From contig NZ_CP037423.1 of the NCBI RefSeq assembly GCF_007754155.1, positions 3,658,001 through 3,722,000 on the forward strand: DNA of 64,000 nt, given 5' to 3'. Within the stretch, counting starts at the first letter, position 1. Each line of letters begins with the position of its first letter. This DNA comes from Stieleria neptunia (lineage in GTDB: Bacteria; Planctomycetota; Planctomycetia; Pirellulales; Pirellulaceae). Below are positions 10,061 through 17,628 of the stretch, piece by piece. The position numbers and the translations under genes are program-made. Under the pieces are notes generated by a model, which was given only the letters and a program-made list of their open reading frames with translations, did no database searches and had not been told where the DNA came from.

Positions 10061-10121
10061 GGCATAAGCTTCCAGCTTGCGATCTTGTTGCAGTGCCTGG
10101 CAAGCAGGGTGCTTACCCCAC
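10061..10121. repeat. Family A palindromic repeat between dehydrogenase and rbsD
   Basis: The forward arm GGCATAAGCTTCCAGCTTGC begins just after the stop codon of the dehydrogenase gene. A diverged inverted arm (GGCAAGCAGGGTGCTTACCCCAC) ends 10 nt before the rbsD start. Confidence 0.65.
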
Positions 10122-10131
10122 GGAATTCTCC

Positions 10132-10539
10132 ATGAAACGAACGAGACTACTCAACAGCGAACTCAGCTACGAGATCAGCCGCATCGGACACACGGCGTCG
10201 ATCACGTTGTGCGACGCCGGTCTGCCGATCCCGTCTGAAGTCAAGCGGATCGATCTGGCGATCGAACGCGGGTATCCTTCGTTTCTCAAGACGCTGGACG
10301 TTTTGTTAAGCGAAATGCAGGTGGAAGAGATGGTGGTCGCCAGTGAGATTCACGAACACAATCCTGAAATCCTAAAGGGCATGATGGACTTGTTTCGTCA
10401 TCATGAAATGAACCCCATCGTCACAGAAGTCTCGCATCAGGAGTTCAAGCAAATGACGCGGCAAAGTGAAGCAATCGTTCGCACGGGCGAATGCACTCCA
10501 TACGCAAATGTTATCCTCAAGTCGGGCGTCGTCTTTTGA
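10132..10539 (+). CDS. rbsD: D-ribose pyranase
   Basis: A 135-residue protein matching RbsD closely in length and motifs: KRTRLLNSELSYEISRIGHTASI with the conserved His in GHT, CDAGLPIPSEVKRIDLA, EMQVEEMVVASEI, and the C-terminal GECTPYANVILKSGV. RbsD interconverts pyranose and furanose forms of ribose so that ribokinase receives its substrate. Its presence together with rbsK and rbsABC argues that ribose, rather than another pentose, is the transported sugar. The start is the ATG at 10132; upstream in-frame codons lie in the repeat. FucU mutarotases share the fold, but this sequence looks RbsD-like. Confidence 0.93.
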   Translation: MKRTRLLNSELSYEISRIGHTASITLCDAGLPIPSEVKRIDLAIERGYPSFLKTLDVLLSEMQVEEMVVASEIHEHNPEILKGMMDLFRHHEMNPIVTEVSHQEFKQMTRQSEAIVRTGECTPYANVILKSGVVF

Positions 10540-10549
10540 TCCTATTTCA

Positions 10550-10616
10550 AGTGGCGTAAGCTTCCAGCTTGCGTTTTATTTAGTGTTATGATCGGCAAGC
10601 TGGTAGCTTGCCCCAC
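10550..10616. repeat. Family A palindromic repeat between rbsD and rbsB
   Basis: GTGGCGTAAGCTTCCAGCTTGC at 10550 and its near-complement GGCAAGCTGGTAGCTTGCCCCAC ending at 10616 form a two-arm hairpin about 67 nt long. It sits 18 nt before the binding-protein gene, where a processing or stability element could set transcript ratios. Confidence 0.7.
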
Positions 10617-10634
10617 TTTACCAAGGCGAATCCT

Positions 10635-11624
10635 ATGAAACGAAACGCACTCATTCAGTCAACGATTATTCCGTTCGCCTGCCTGCTACTTCTCACCTCT
10701 GCCGGTTGCAGCAGCCAACCAGCCAGCAATGAGTCGTCGTCGGCCGAGGCTGATGAGCCAAAGAAAATCGCCGTGATCGTTTCGACGTTGAACAATCCGT
10801 GGTTCGTCGTCCTGGGAGAAACGGCACGCGACCGAGCCGATGAACTTGGCTATGAAGCCAACATGTTCGATTCGCAGAATGACACGGCCAAAGAGGCGGA
10901 GCATTTTGATAACGTCATTGCCGCCGGCTACTCGGCCATCCTTTTCAACCCAACCGATGCGGACGGTTCGATTGCCAATGTCAAACGAGCAACGGAAGCT
11001 GGGATTCCGGTCTTTTGTATCGACCGCGAAATCAACTCGACCGACGCCGCGACGACTCAATTGTTGTCCGACAACTATTCCGGATGCGTCGAACTTGGCA
11101 AGTACTTCGTGGAGAAAGTCGGTGAAAAGGGGAAGTACGTTGAACTCCTGGGGCTGGTCGGAGACAACAACACGTGGAACCGCTCCAAGGGGTTCCATCG
11201 TGTCGTCGATCGGTATGAAGGGTTGGAAATGGTCGCCCAACAAAGTGCAGACTTTGATCGCAACAAAGCCCTGGAGGTCATGGAGTCCATTTTGCAGTCA
11301 CACGGCGATCTCAATGCCGTCTTCTGTGGGAATGACGCGATGGCAATGGGCGCGTATCAGGCATTGCTGGCAGCCGACAAAGCCGACCAGGTCAAAGTGT
11401 TTGGCTACGACGGATCGGAAGACGTCATCAAGTCGATCAGCGAAGGCAAGATTGCTGCGACCGTGATGCAGTACCCCAAGGTCATGGCCAAAGCATCGGC
11501 CGAATACGCTCACGAGTACCTCGCCAACGGCAAACGCGATTTTGAGCAGAAAATTCCTGTTGGCGTTGACCTGGTTTCGCAAGAGAACATCGACGACTTC
11601 ATTGGTTACGGGAAAAAGGAGTAG
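10635..11624 (+). CDS. rbsB: Sugar ABC transporter substrate-binding lipoprotein (RbsB-like)
   Basis: 329 residues. The N-terminus is a lipoprotein signal (MKRNALIQ...LLLLTSAGC, lipid-bearing Cys25) followed by a Ser-rich linker. The mature part is a type I periplasmic binding fold: [60 protein letters not shown] and [14 protein letters not shown] are all typical of RbsB/XylF relatives. It would capture the sugar at the outer face of the inner membrane for RbsAC. It ends 2 nt before the DUF2291 gene start. Confidence 0.92.
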   Translation: MKRNALIQSTIIPFACLLLLTSAGCSSQPASNESSSAEADEPKKIAVIVSTLNNPWFVVLGETARDRADELGYEANMFDSQNDTAKEAEHFDNVIAAGYSAILFNPTDADGSIANVKRATEAGIPVFCIDREINSTDAATTQLLSDNYSGCVELGKYFVEKVGEKGKYVELLGLVGDNNTWNRSKGFHRVVDRYEGLEMVAQQSADFDRNKALEVMESILQSHGDLNAVFCGNDAMAMGAYQALLAADKADQVKVFGYDGSEDVIKSISEGKIAATVMQYPKVMAKASAEYAHEYLANGKRDFEQKIPVGVDLVSQENIDDFIGYGKKE

Positions 11625-11626
11625 CC

Positions 11627-12331
11627 GTGTTGCGAACGAGGATGATCAAATGCGGGTTGTCGTTGATTGTCGTTTGCCTCGTCTGCTGGCTCTTTCCACT
11701 CTTTCATGTCCAAACGTTGGGCCAAGGAAAGACGGAAGACAGCGATGCGGCCACGATGGCAGATGAAACGGGTCCATCTGATCCAGTCGCTTATGTGCGC
11801 GAGCTTTGGGACGGATCACTAAGAACCGCAGACGCTGCCACAACCATCACTCAACTCTGGGATGCCTTCGATGCCGACGCAACGGTTGCGAGAAGCCAAT
11901 ATGGCCAACAGGCAGGTCTTGGTGGAGCGTGGTATTTTTGTGTCCGTGGGCAGGGCACCGTCCAGGTCGTCGAGAAGGACCGTGTTGTTCTCGCGGTCGC
12001 GGAGAGTTCGCGACGCGTTTGTCTCGATCTCGGCGTCGTCGTCGACAACACGGTTCGGGAAGCGATCGGTGTAAAGGCCAGTGACTTCGCGAACTCCCAA
12101 GCATTCAATGCGGTCTCGACGGAACTCAATCTTCGAGTCGAAAAAGAGGTGATCACTGAGAAACGGGCGTTTTTGAAAAAAGACGTGATCGTCGATTTCG
12201 TCGGCTGTACAAAGATTGGTGGCAAGTCAGACCTTGATCCATTGTGCCTGATTCCGATTCAAATTCATATTCTTGGCGGTGAAGCCGGCGGCCCTGATTT
12301 GAACAAGGAGACGGCCGGAGCAAAGCCATGA
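11627..12331 (+). CDS. DUF2291 family periplasmic protein
   Basis: 234 residues starting at a GTG, with AAAAAGGA upstream. A hydrophobic N-terminal segment (residues 9-25) gives a signal peptide or anchor. The body carries the DUF2291 pattern: AYVRELWDGSL near the start, QYGQQAGLGGAWYFCVRGQGTV in the middle, and the late segment RVCLDLGVVVDNTVREAIG...SDFANSQAFNAVSTELN. DUF2291 genes usually sit inside sugar ABC transporter operons, as here, but their role is unknown; an accessory to the binding protein or permease is a guess. It overlaps rbsA by 4 nt (ATGA). Confidence 0.75.
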   Translation: MLRTRMIKCGLSLIVVCLVCWLFPLFHVQTLGQGKTEDSDAATMADETGPSDPVAYVRELWDGSLRTADAATTITQLWDAFDADATVARSQYGQQAGLGGAWYFCVRGQGTVQVVEKDRVVLAVAESSRRVCLDLGVVVDNTVREAIGVKASDFANSQAFNAVSTELNLRVEKEVITEKRAFLKKDVIVDFVGCTKIGGKSDLDPLCLIPIQIHILGGEAGGPDLNKETAGAKP

Positions 12332-13899
12332 TCCAAGCCGCGGCAAACAGCGACGTCGTGCTGACGGGCCGGGGAATCGTCAAGCGATATCCCGGCGTGT
12401 TGGCGCTCGACCAAGTCAACTTTGAAGTGCGACGTGGAGAAGTTCACGGCTTGATCGGCGAAAACGGCGCTGGGAAATCCACGCTCATGCATATTCTGGC
12501 GGGAGCCAATCGCGCCGATGAAGGTGTGATCCAGCTGGAGGGTGCGCCCGTTGAATTCGCCAATCCGCGTGAAGCATCGGATCACGGTATCGCGCTGGTG
12601 CATCAGGAATTGAACCTCGTTCCGCACCTCTCGGTCGCGGAAAACATTTTTCTCGGTCGCGAACTTGTCTCCCGTGTCGGTCTGATTCGTTCGCGGGATC
12701 AAAACGAGCAGTGCCGTCGATTGCTGGCCGACCTGGATGAGACGATCGATCCTCGCGCGGAGATTCATTCGTTGCGAGTCGGGCAGCAACAGGTCGTTGA
12801 AATTGCCAAGGCGATCAATTCCAAGGCACGCGTGATTTTCATGGACGAGCCGACGTCGGCGATCAGCGATCAAGAAGTCGAGTCGTTATTCCGTCTGATC
12901 CGTTCGCTTCGGGATTCAGGCGTCTCCATCGTCTACGTGTCCCACAAACTGGAAGAACTGCTGAACATCAGCGACCGCATTACCGTCTTGCGTGATGGCC
13001 AACTGGTGGAGACAGTGGAGGCCGCCGACGCCGATCGGGATTCGATCGTGCGGCTGATGGTTGGTCGGAAGCTCGATGATTTGTACGTTCATTCGCCCGC
13101 ATTGGCCAACCGGCCTGAGCGGCTGCGCGTGGAATCATTGACCCTGGATCGCAAGGACACGAGCCGTCCGTTGATTGACGGCGTTTCGTTTTCTGTACGT
13201 GGCGGCGAAGTCTTTGGCATCTTCGGATTGATGGGGGCTGGACGTACGGAGTTGCTCGAATCGATCTTTGGCCTTCATCCAAATCGTACGACAGGTGACA
13301 TTGCAATCGATGGCGTCAGCTGCCGATTTCGATCGCCTCAACAGGCATTGAAGCATGGCCTGGGGCTTGTTCCCGAAGACCGCAAACACCAGGGACTCAT
13401 CCTGGGGATGAGCGTGGAACAAAACATCAGCCTGTCAAACCTCTCCGAGATGGAATCTGCAGGGTTGCTAAGCGGACGGCGTGAACGAGACCACGCCCAA
13501 TCGTTCGTCGAGCAATTCTCGATTCGGACACCCAACGTGATGCAGCCCGTGCGCGCCTTAAGCGGGGGCAATCAGCAAAAGGTTGTCCTGTCGAAAGTGC
13601 TTTCGAGAAAACCAAGTGTTCTGATGCTGGACGAGCCGACGCGTGGCATTGACGTGAGCGCAAAACGAGAAATCTATGGACTGATCGACCGGCTCAAGCG
13701 ACAGGGGATAGCGATCGTCGTCGTTTCGTCTGAACTGCCGGAACTGCTGGGCATCGCCGATCGAATCATGGTGATGAGCGAGGGCCGCAAGACCGGCGAA
13801 TTCGAGAGGTCCGCGGCGAATGAAGAGGTGTTGATGCGCGCCGCAGTGCCTCAAACAACTGCAGCTGCGGAAACAGCCCAGAGCGAACCCGTCGAATGA
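12328..13899 (+). CDS. rbsA: Sugar ABC transporter ATP-binding protein (RbsA-like)
   Basis: 523 residues with two fused ABC domains, as in ribose/xylose importers. Domain one has Walker A GENGAGKST, the signature region LRVGQQQVVEIAKAI and Walker B VIFMDEPTSAI. Domain two has the family's usual degenerate Walker A (GLMGAGRTE), the signature LSGGNQQKVVLSKVL and Walker B VLMLDEPTRGID. It energises uptake of the sugar delivered by the RbsB-like lipoprotein. The start overlaps the DUF2291 stop (ATGA at 12328), and rbsC follows 27 nt after the stop. Confidence 0.95.
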   Translation: MIQAAANSDVVLTGRGIVKRYPGVLALDQVNFEVRRGEVHGLIGENGAGKSTLMHILAGANRADEGVIQLEGAPVEFANPREASDHGIALVHQELNLVPHLSVAENIFLGRELVSRVGLIRSRDQNEQCRRLLADLDETIDPRAEIHSLRVGQQQVVEIAKAINSKARVIFMDEPTSAISDQEVESLFRLIRSLRDSGVSIVYVSHKLEELLNISDRITVLRDGQLVETVEAADADRDSIVRLMVGRKLDDLYVHSPALANRPERLRVESLTLDRKDTSRPLIDGVSFSVRGGEVFGIFGLMGAGRTELLESIFGLHPNRTTGDIAIDGVSCRFRSPQQALKHGLGLVPEDRKHQGLILGMSVEQNISLSNLSEMESAGLLSGRRERDHAQSFVEQFSIRTPNVMQPVRALSGGNQQKVVLSKVLSRKPSVLMLDEPTRGIDVSAKREIYGLIDRLKRQGIAIVVVSSELPELLGIADRIMVMSEGRKTGEFERSAANEEVLMRAAVPQTTAAAETAQSEPVE

Positions 13900-13926
13900 A
13901 TTCAAACAACTTGGCAATCATCGAAC

Positions 13927-14904
13927 ATGCGTGACCCATCACAATTCTGGAAGCAGTTAGGCCGCTTTCAGTCGCTACTCGTCCTGGTCCTCATGATCGT
14001 TGCGATGAGTCTGTTGTCGGATCGCTTTCTGACTTCCGCAAACGGTTTGAATATCATGCGGCAGATTTCTGTCAACGTTTGTCTGGCGATTGGCATGACC
14101 ATGGTGATTCTGTCCGGCGGGATCGATCTTTCTGTGGGATCGGTGCTCGCGTTTTCGGGCGCGATCACGGCGGGTTTGATGAAGACGGCAGTTCCGCTGC
14201 CCTGGCTGGGAGTCGAGCTGCAGTTCACGACATGGGGAGCGATCGTCGCCGGATTAACGGCCGGTTCGTTTCTCGGCTGGTTCAACGGACAGATGATCAC
14301 CCGGCTGAAGATCCCGCCCTTTGTTGCGACACTTGGGATGCTCAGTATCGCGCGCGGCATGACGATGCTCTGGACCAAGGGGTTTCCGATTACCGGCCTG
14401 GGCGACGGATTCGCGATCCTTGGAACGCGTTCGGTGCTGGGGATTCCGATGCCCGTATGGATCGCCGGATGTCTGGTCGCTGTGTTTGTCTTGCTCACAA
14501 AGAAGACTCGGGTGGGGCGGTACACTTATGCCGTCGGAGGCAACGAACAGACCGCCCGATTGTCCGGGCTGAATGTGAATCGCATCAAGGTCATCGTTTA
14601 CACGATCGCGGGCGGTTTATCCGCAGTGGCTGGGCTGATCATGACCTCGCGACTGGACTCCGCCCAACCCAACGCGGGAGCGGGATATGAATTGGACAGC
14701 ATTGCCGCAGTCGTCATTGGAGGAACGTCACTTTCCGGCGGTCGCGGAACCATCCTCGGAACCGTCATCGGTTGCCTGATCATCGGAGTGCTCAACAGCG
14801 GATTGGTGCTGTTGAATGTTTCGCCCTTCTGGCAACAAGTCGTCAAAGGCGGTGTGATTCTATCTGCAGTCGCGATCGATCGCATGCGCGAATCCAACGA
14901 TTGA
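13927..14904 (+). CDS. rbsC: Sugar ABC transporter permease (RbsC-like)
   Basis: 325 residues, strongly hydrophobic, with about 8-10 predicted membrane spans. Family motifs include MTMVILSGGIDLSVGSVLAFSG, ATLGMLSIARGMTMLWTKG, YAVGGNEQTARLSGLNV and SIAAVVIGGTSLSGGRGTILGT. It forms the inner-membrane channel with RbsA. It is the last gene of the locus; no clear terminator hairpin was seen directly behind it. Confidence 0.95.
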   Translation: MRDPSQFWKQLGRFQSLLVLVLMIVAMSLLSDRFLTSANGLNIMRQISVNVCLAIGMTMVILSGGIDLSVGSVLAFSGAITAGLMKTAVPLPWLGVELQFTTWGAIVAGLTAGSFLGWFNGQMITRLKIPPFVATLGMLSIARGMTMLWTKGFPITGLGDGFAILGTRSVLGIPMPVWIAGCLVAVFVLLTKKTRVGRYTYAVGGNEQTARLSGLNVNRIKVIVYTIAGGLSAVAGLIMTSRLDSAQPNAGAGYELDSIAAVVIGGTSLSGGRGTILGTVIGCLIIGVLNSGLVLLNVSPFWQQVVKGGVILSAVAIDRMRESND

Positions 14905-15423
14905 ATCCATCTCCCCGGTCGCAAAGGCGACACCTTGGTCGGCAACCGATAAATCGATAAATGGTTCCACCCACCAGATCCGCCGGGCATCGATGCCGAT
15001 GCGATCGCCGGCAAATCAGCCGGTGGGTGGCGGTCTGGGAGTGCGAGTGACTGGGGTGACTGAAAAATGGTGGGCAGAAAAATCGTAGAGCCCGGGAGGG
15101 AGCGACAAGAAAATCGCTGACAAGAAGATGGAGCGCCCGAAGCAGGTTTAAATGGGGCGTCTGAGTCACAGGCAGCCGCGGCTCAGCTTCCTGCCGTCCA
15201 GATCTCCCCATGCCCTATTTTCTTGTCACCCATTTTCCTGTCTGTCTACTCCACCGCCCTGTCTGTCTACTCCACCCCACCGTCCCCGCCCATTTTTCTG
15301 CCCCTGATTTTTCTGCCATCTCAGCATCCCCAAACAGGCCTGTCCACCGATTCAACTCCGCTGGACGACGTGTCGTCGAAGCTGACACCCGACCCCATCG
15401 CACGACGCCGACCCCGAAACGAC
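14905..15423. other. Gene-free interval with inverted GACAAGAAAAT / GGGCAGAAAAATC arms
   Basis: No convincing gene. GGGCAGAAAAATC near 15073 and GACAAGAAAATC near 15107 recur inverted as GATTTTTCTGCC near 15308 and ATTTTCTTGTC near 15218. This forms a large imperfect palindrome of about 250 nt related to repeat family G elsewhere in the window. Confidence 0.55.
15237..15277. repeat. Two tandem 21-bp units
   Basis: CCTGTCTGTCTACTCCACC is repeated directly with a 21-nt period inside the gene-free interval downstream of rbsC. Confidence 0.8.
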
Positions 15424-15458
15424 AAAACCCCGTCAAACACTCGGCTTGACGGGGTTTT
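15424..15458 (-). terminator. Intrinsic terminator behind tRNA-Pro
   Basis: A 13-bp perfect stem (AAAACCCCGTCAA pairing with TTGACGGGGTTTT, 9-nt loop) lies 7 nt beyond the 3' end of the minus-strand tRNA. The stem ends in a T run on either strand, so it may work in both directions and also stop read-through from the plus-strand locus. Confidence 0.85.
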
Positions 15459-15465
15459 CGGGTAG

Positions 15466-15540
15466 TCGGGATGACAAGATTCGAACTTGCGACCTCTGCA
15501 CCCCCAGTGCAGCGCTCTAACCAGGCTGAGCCACATCCCG
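15466..15540 (-). tRNA. tRNA-Pro (anticodon GGG)
   Basis: On the minus strand a 75-nt cloverleaf can be drawn. The acceptor stem is CGGGATG with CATCCCG, discriminator A. The D arm is GCTC/GAGC. The anticodon stem CTGCA/TGCAG encloses the loop CTGGGGG, which puts GGG at positions 34-36. The T arm GCAAG/CTTGT carries TTCGAAT (one G-T pair). CCA is not encoded. A terminator hairpin follows directly. Confidence 0.95.
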
Positions 15541-15714
15541 CTTCGGTGCGATAGCGTAGCGAAGACTGTTTTTGTTTTCTAGAGCGCAACGAACCCGTTC
15601 GGGTTCACTTTTTTGAGCGGAGGTGCGTGGCGGCCGGACCACGGTTTCGCTTCGGCCGAGTTTGGGGCACACTCTTGGGCGACCCCCGCACTTTCTTACG
15701 GAGTACCCAGCACC

Positions 15715-16614
15715 ATGTCTTTTGCGACTCGATTGGCCGATGCGGTTCGGCGGACGCGCAGCGTCACCTGCGTCGGACTGGATCCCCGCAAAGCCTCGCT
15801 CCCGGCCCCGCTTCGCGATGCGGTCAGCCAGGATCGGCCGGAGGAATGGGCGGCGGCTTACACCCAGTTCTGCTGCGAAATCATCGATGTCGTCGGCGAT
15901 CTGGTGCCCTGTGTGAAGCCTCAAGCCGCCTTTTTCGAGCAGCTCGGACCGGCCGGGATGATCTCGCTGGGGGAAGTCGTCGCCTACGCCCGCTCGAAAA
16001 ATTTGCTGGTGATTTTGGACGGCAAACGCAACGATATTGGCAGCACCGCGACCGCCTACGCCGACGCCTACTTGGGGGCCGAGAGTCCCTGGGGCAGCGA
16101 TTCGTTAACGGTCAGCCCCTATCTGGGGCGCGATAGCATTGAGCCGTTCGTCGACGTTTGTGATCAGCGGGACGCCGGGATCTTTGTCCTTGTGAAAACC
16201 TCCAACCCCGGCGGCGGGTTGCTGCAAAACCGCCAAACGGACGGGCAGACGGTCTTTCAGTGCGTGGCGGAATTGTTGACGGAGCTGAATTCGTCGCGTC
16301 AAAACGCGGAGGGTTATGGGCCGTTGGGGGCGGTGGTCGGAGCGACGTATCCGCAGGAATTGGCGGAAATGCGGGCGGCGATGCCGCACAGTTGGATCCT
16401 GATCCCGGGCTTCGGTGCCCAGGGCGGTGCAGCCGAGGATGTGAAGGTCGGGTTTCACGAGGGGGGGATGGGGGCAGTCGTCAACAGCTCGCGGCATATC
16501 ATTTTCGCTCATGCCCGGCCCGAATATGCCGATAAGTTCGGGGACGCACGCTGGCACGACGCCGTCCGGGCGGCGACGGAGCAGATGAACGCCCAATTGG
16601 ATCTGGTGAAGTAG
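15715..16614 (+). CDS. pyrF: Orotidine 5'-phosphate decarboxylase (type 2)
   Basis: 299 residues, the length of the longer OMP decarboxylase subfamily. The catalytic block LDGKRNDIGSTA is at residues 101-112, with the Lys and Asp residues needed to decarboxylate OMP to UMP, the last step of pyrimidine synthesis. CVGLDPR near the start and PGFGAQGG near the phosphate-binding end agree. The ATG at 15715 is chosen because MSFATRLADAVRRT is the usual N-terminus; in-frame codons upstream are not typical. It is divergent from the tRNA-Pro gene. Confidence 0.93.
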   Translation: MSFATRLADAVRRTRSVTCVGLDPRKASLPAPLRDAVSQDRPEEWAAAYTQFCCEIIDVVGDLVPCVKPQAAFFEQLGPAGMISLGEVVAYARSKNLLVILDGKRNDIGSTATAYADAYLGAESPWGSDSLTVSPYLGRDSIEPFVDVCDQRDAGIFVLVKTSNPGGGLLQNRQTDGQTVFQCVAELLTELNSSRQNAEGYGPLGAVVGATYPQELAEMRAAMPHSWILIPGFGAQGGAAEDVKVGFHEGGMGAVVNSSRHIIFAHARPEYADKFGDARWHDAVRAATEQMNAQLDLVK

Positions 16615-16761
16615 TCAAATCCAGGTGAATTTGGTGTTTTCGCGGTTCGAACCCTCTTCCGAACCCGAGCCTCAGTTGCTACCTTTCGCGGTTCTTCGTC
16701 GACTGACAGCGTGAGCAACAGTGGCGTGAAAACAAAATGACCCCCAGCAAATGATGGAATC

Positions 16762-16968
16762 ATGGGCAACAAGATGAAGACCCATAAGGGTATCAAAAAG
16801 CGCTTTCGCTTGTCCGCGACGGGCAAGGCGATGCACCGCCAAAGTGGTACCAGCCACTTGGCAAACGGCTTGACCAAGAAACGTCGGCGAAACCTCCGCG
16901 GCACGACCGCAGTGGACACCTGCATGGAAAAATCCATCCAGGCTTCGCTCAACGGCTACAGCAACTAA
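16762..16968 (+). CDS. rpmI: 50S ribosomal protein L35
   Basis: 68 residues, very basic, with the L35 pattern MKTHKGIKKRFRLSATGK, RQSGTSHL and KKRRRNLRG. It begins the conserved rpmI-rplT-pheS-pheT order, though infC, which usually precedes rpmI, is not between it and pyrF. The 147-nt upstream interval contains a GGTTCG/CGAACC stem at 16644-16665. That could belong to a ribosomal-protein leader, but no known leader fold was recognised. Confidence 0.95.
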   Translation: MGNKMKTHKGIKKRFRLSATGKAMHRQSGTSHLANGLTKKRRRNLRGTTAVDTCMEKSIQASLNGYSN

Positions 16969-17060
16969 CGATCGAATTTCACCCATTTGGATAGGCGAAA
17001 CATCGACGCAACTTTTTGACGTCGGGGCCTGATTCAAAACAATCTGAAAGGAATGCACCC

Positions 17061-17417
17061 ATGCGTGCGACCAAAGGTGCCGCCCGTCGGCAATCGAAAA
17101 AACGTCTGTTCAAACGCGCCAAAGGCTATGTCGGTGGACGCGGAACGCTGACCCGCTCGGTCAAAGAAACCCTGCTCCGCAGTGGCGCGTACGCCTTTCG
17201 CGATCGCCGCGTGCGAAAACGCGATTTTCGCCGACTGTGGATCACCCGTCTGAACGCCGCGACCCGCTTGCACGGGCTTCGTTACAGCGAGTTCATCCAC
17301 GGGCTGAAGAAAGCCGGGATCGAATTGGACCGCAAGACGTTGTCGGAAATGGCCATTCACGACGAAGCCGGTTTCAAGGCCGTCGTCGACAAGGTCAAAG
17401 AAGCGTTGGCAGCGTAG
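17061..17417 (+). CDS. rplT: 50S ribosomal protein L20
   Basis: 118 residues with the L20 signatures [46 protein letters not shown] and [25 protein letters not shown]20 binds 23S rRNA during early assembly. The ATG at 17061 follows GAAAGGAAT (about 10 nt spacing). The gap to rpmI is 92 nt. A family C repeat separates it from pheS. Confidence 0.96.
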   Translation: MRATKGAARRQSKKRLFKRAKGYVGGRGTLTRSVKETLLRSGAYAFRDRRVRKRDFRRLWITRLNAATRLHGLRYSEFIHGLKKAGIELDRKTLSEMAIHDEAGFKAVVDKVKEALAA

Positions 17418-17457
17418 GCTCCCTCCAGTTCGAAATTACGGTTACGTTTGTCGAGCG

Positions 17458-17607
17458 GAAAAGGGGTCAGGTACGAAGGGCACAGGCACGCGTGTTGGTG
17501 TGCAGGCTTTAGCCGCCCGCTGTCGCTGCGTCGCAGCGACCGGGAATCGCCTAAAGGCTAAACACCAACGGTTGCTGAGAGTGCTTCGCATTTTTGGTGC
17601 CTGACCC
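17458..17607. repeat. Family C palindromic repeat between rplT and pheS
   Basis: Nested inverted arms: GGGGTCAGGTACGA outside with GGTGCCTGACCC, TGTTGGTGTGCAGGCTTTAG with CTAAACACCAACGGT, and a perfect inner stem GTCGCTGCG-T-CGCAGCGAC. A second copy in opposite orientation lies at 41305-41459. The element ends about 20 nt before the pheS start. Confidence 0.85.
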
Positions 17608-17628
17608 ATGTTCTGCGGCACCCAAGCT

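Noticed and set aside
15210..15465. Overlapping small open frames next to the tRNA-Pro gene
   Set aside because: They translate the 21-bp tandem repeat and terminator region into Pro/Ser-rich text; no ribosome site or family.
16615..16761. Ribosomal-protein L20 leader upstream of rpmI
   Set aside because: Only one short GGTTCG/CGAACC stem is seen; it does not match a leader fold I can recognise, so it is mentioned under rpmI but not called.
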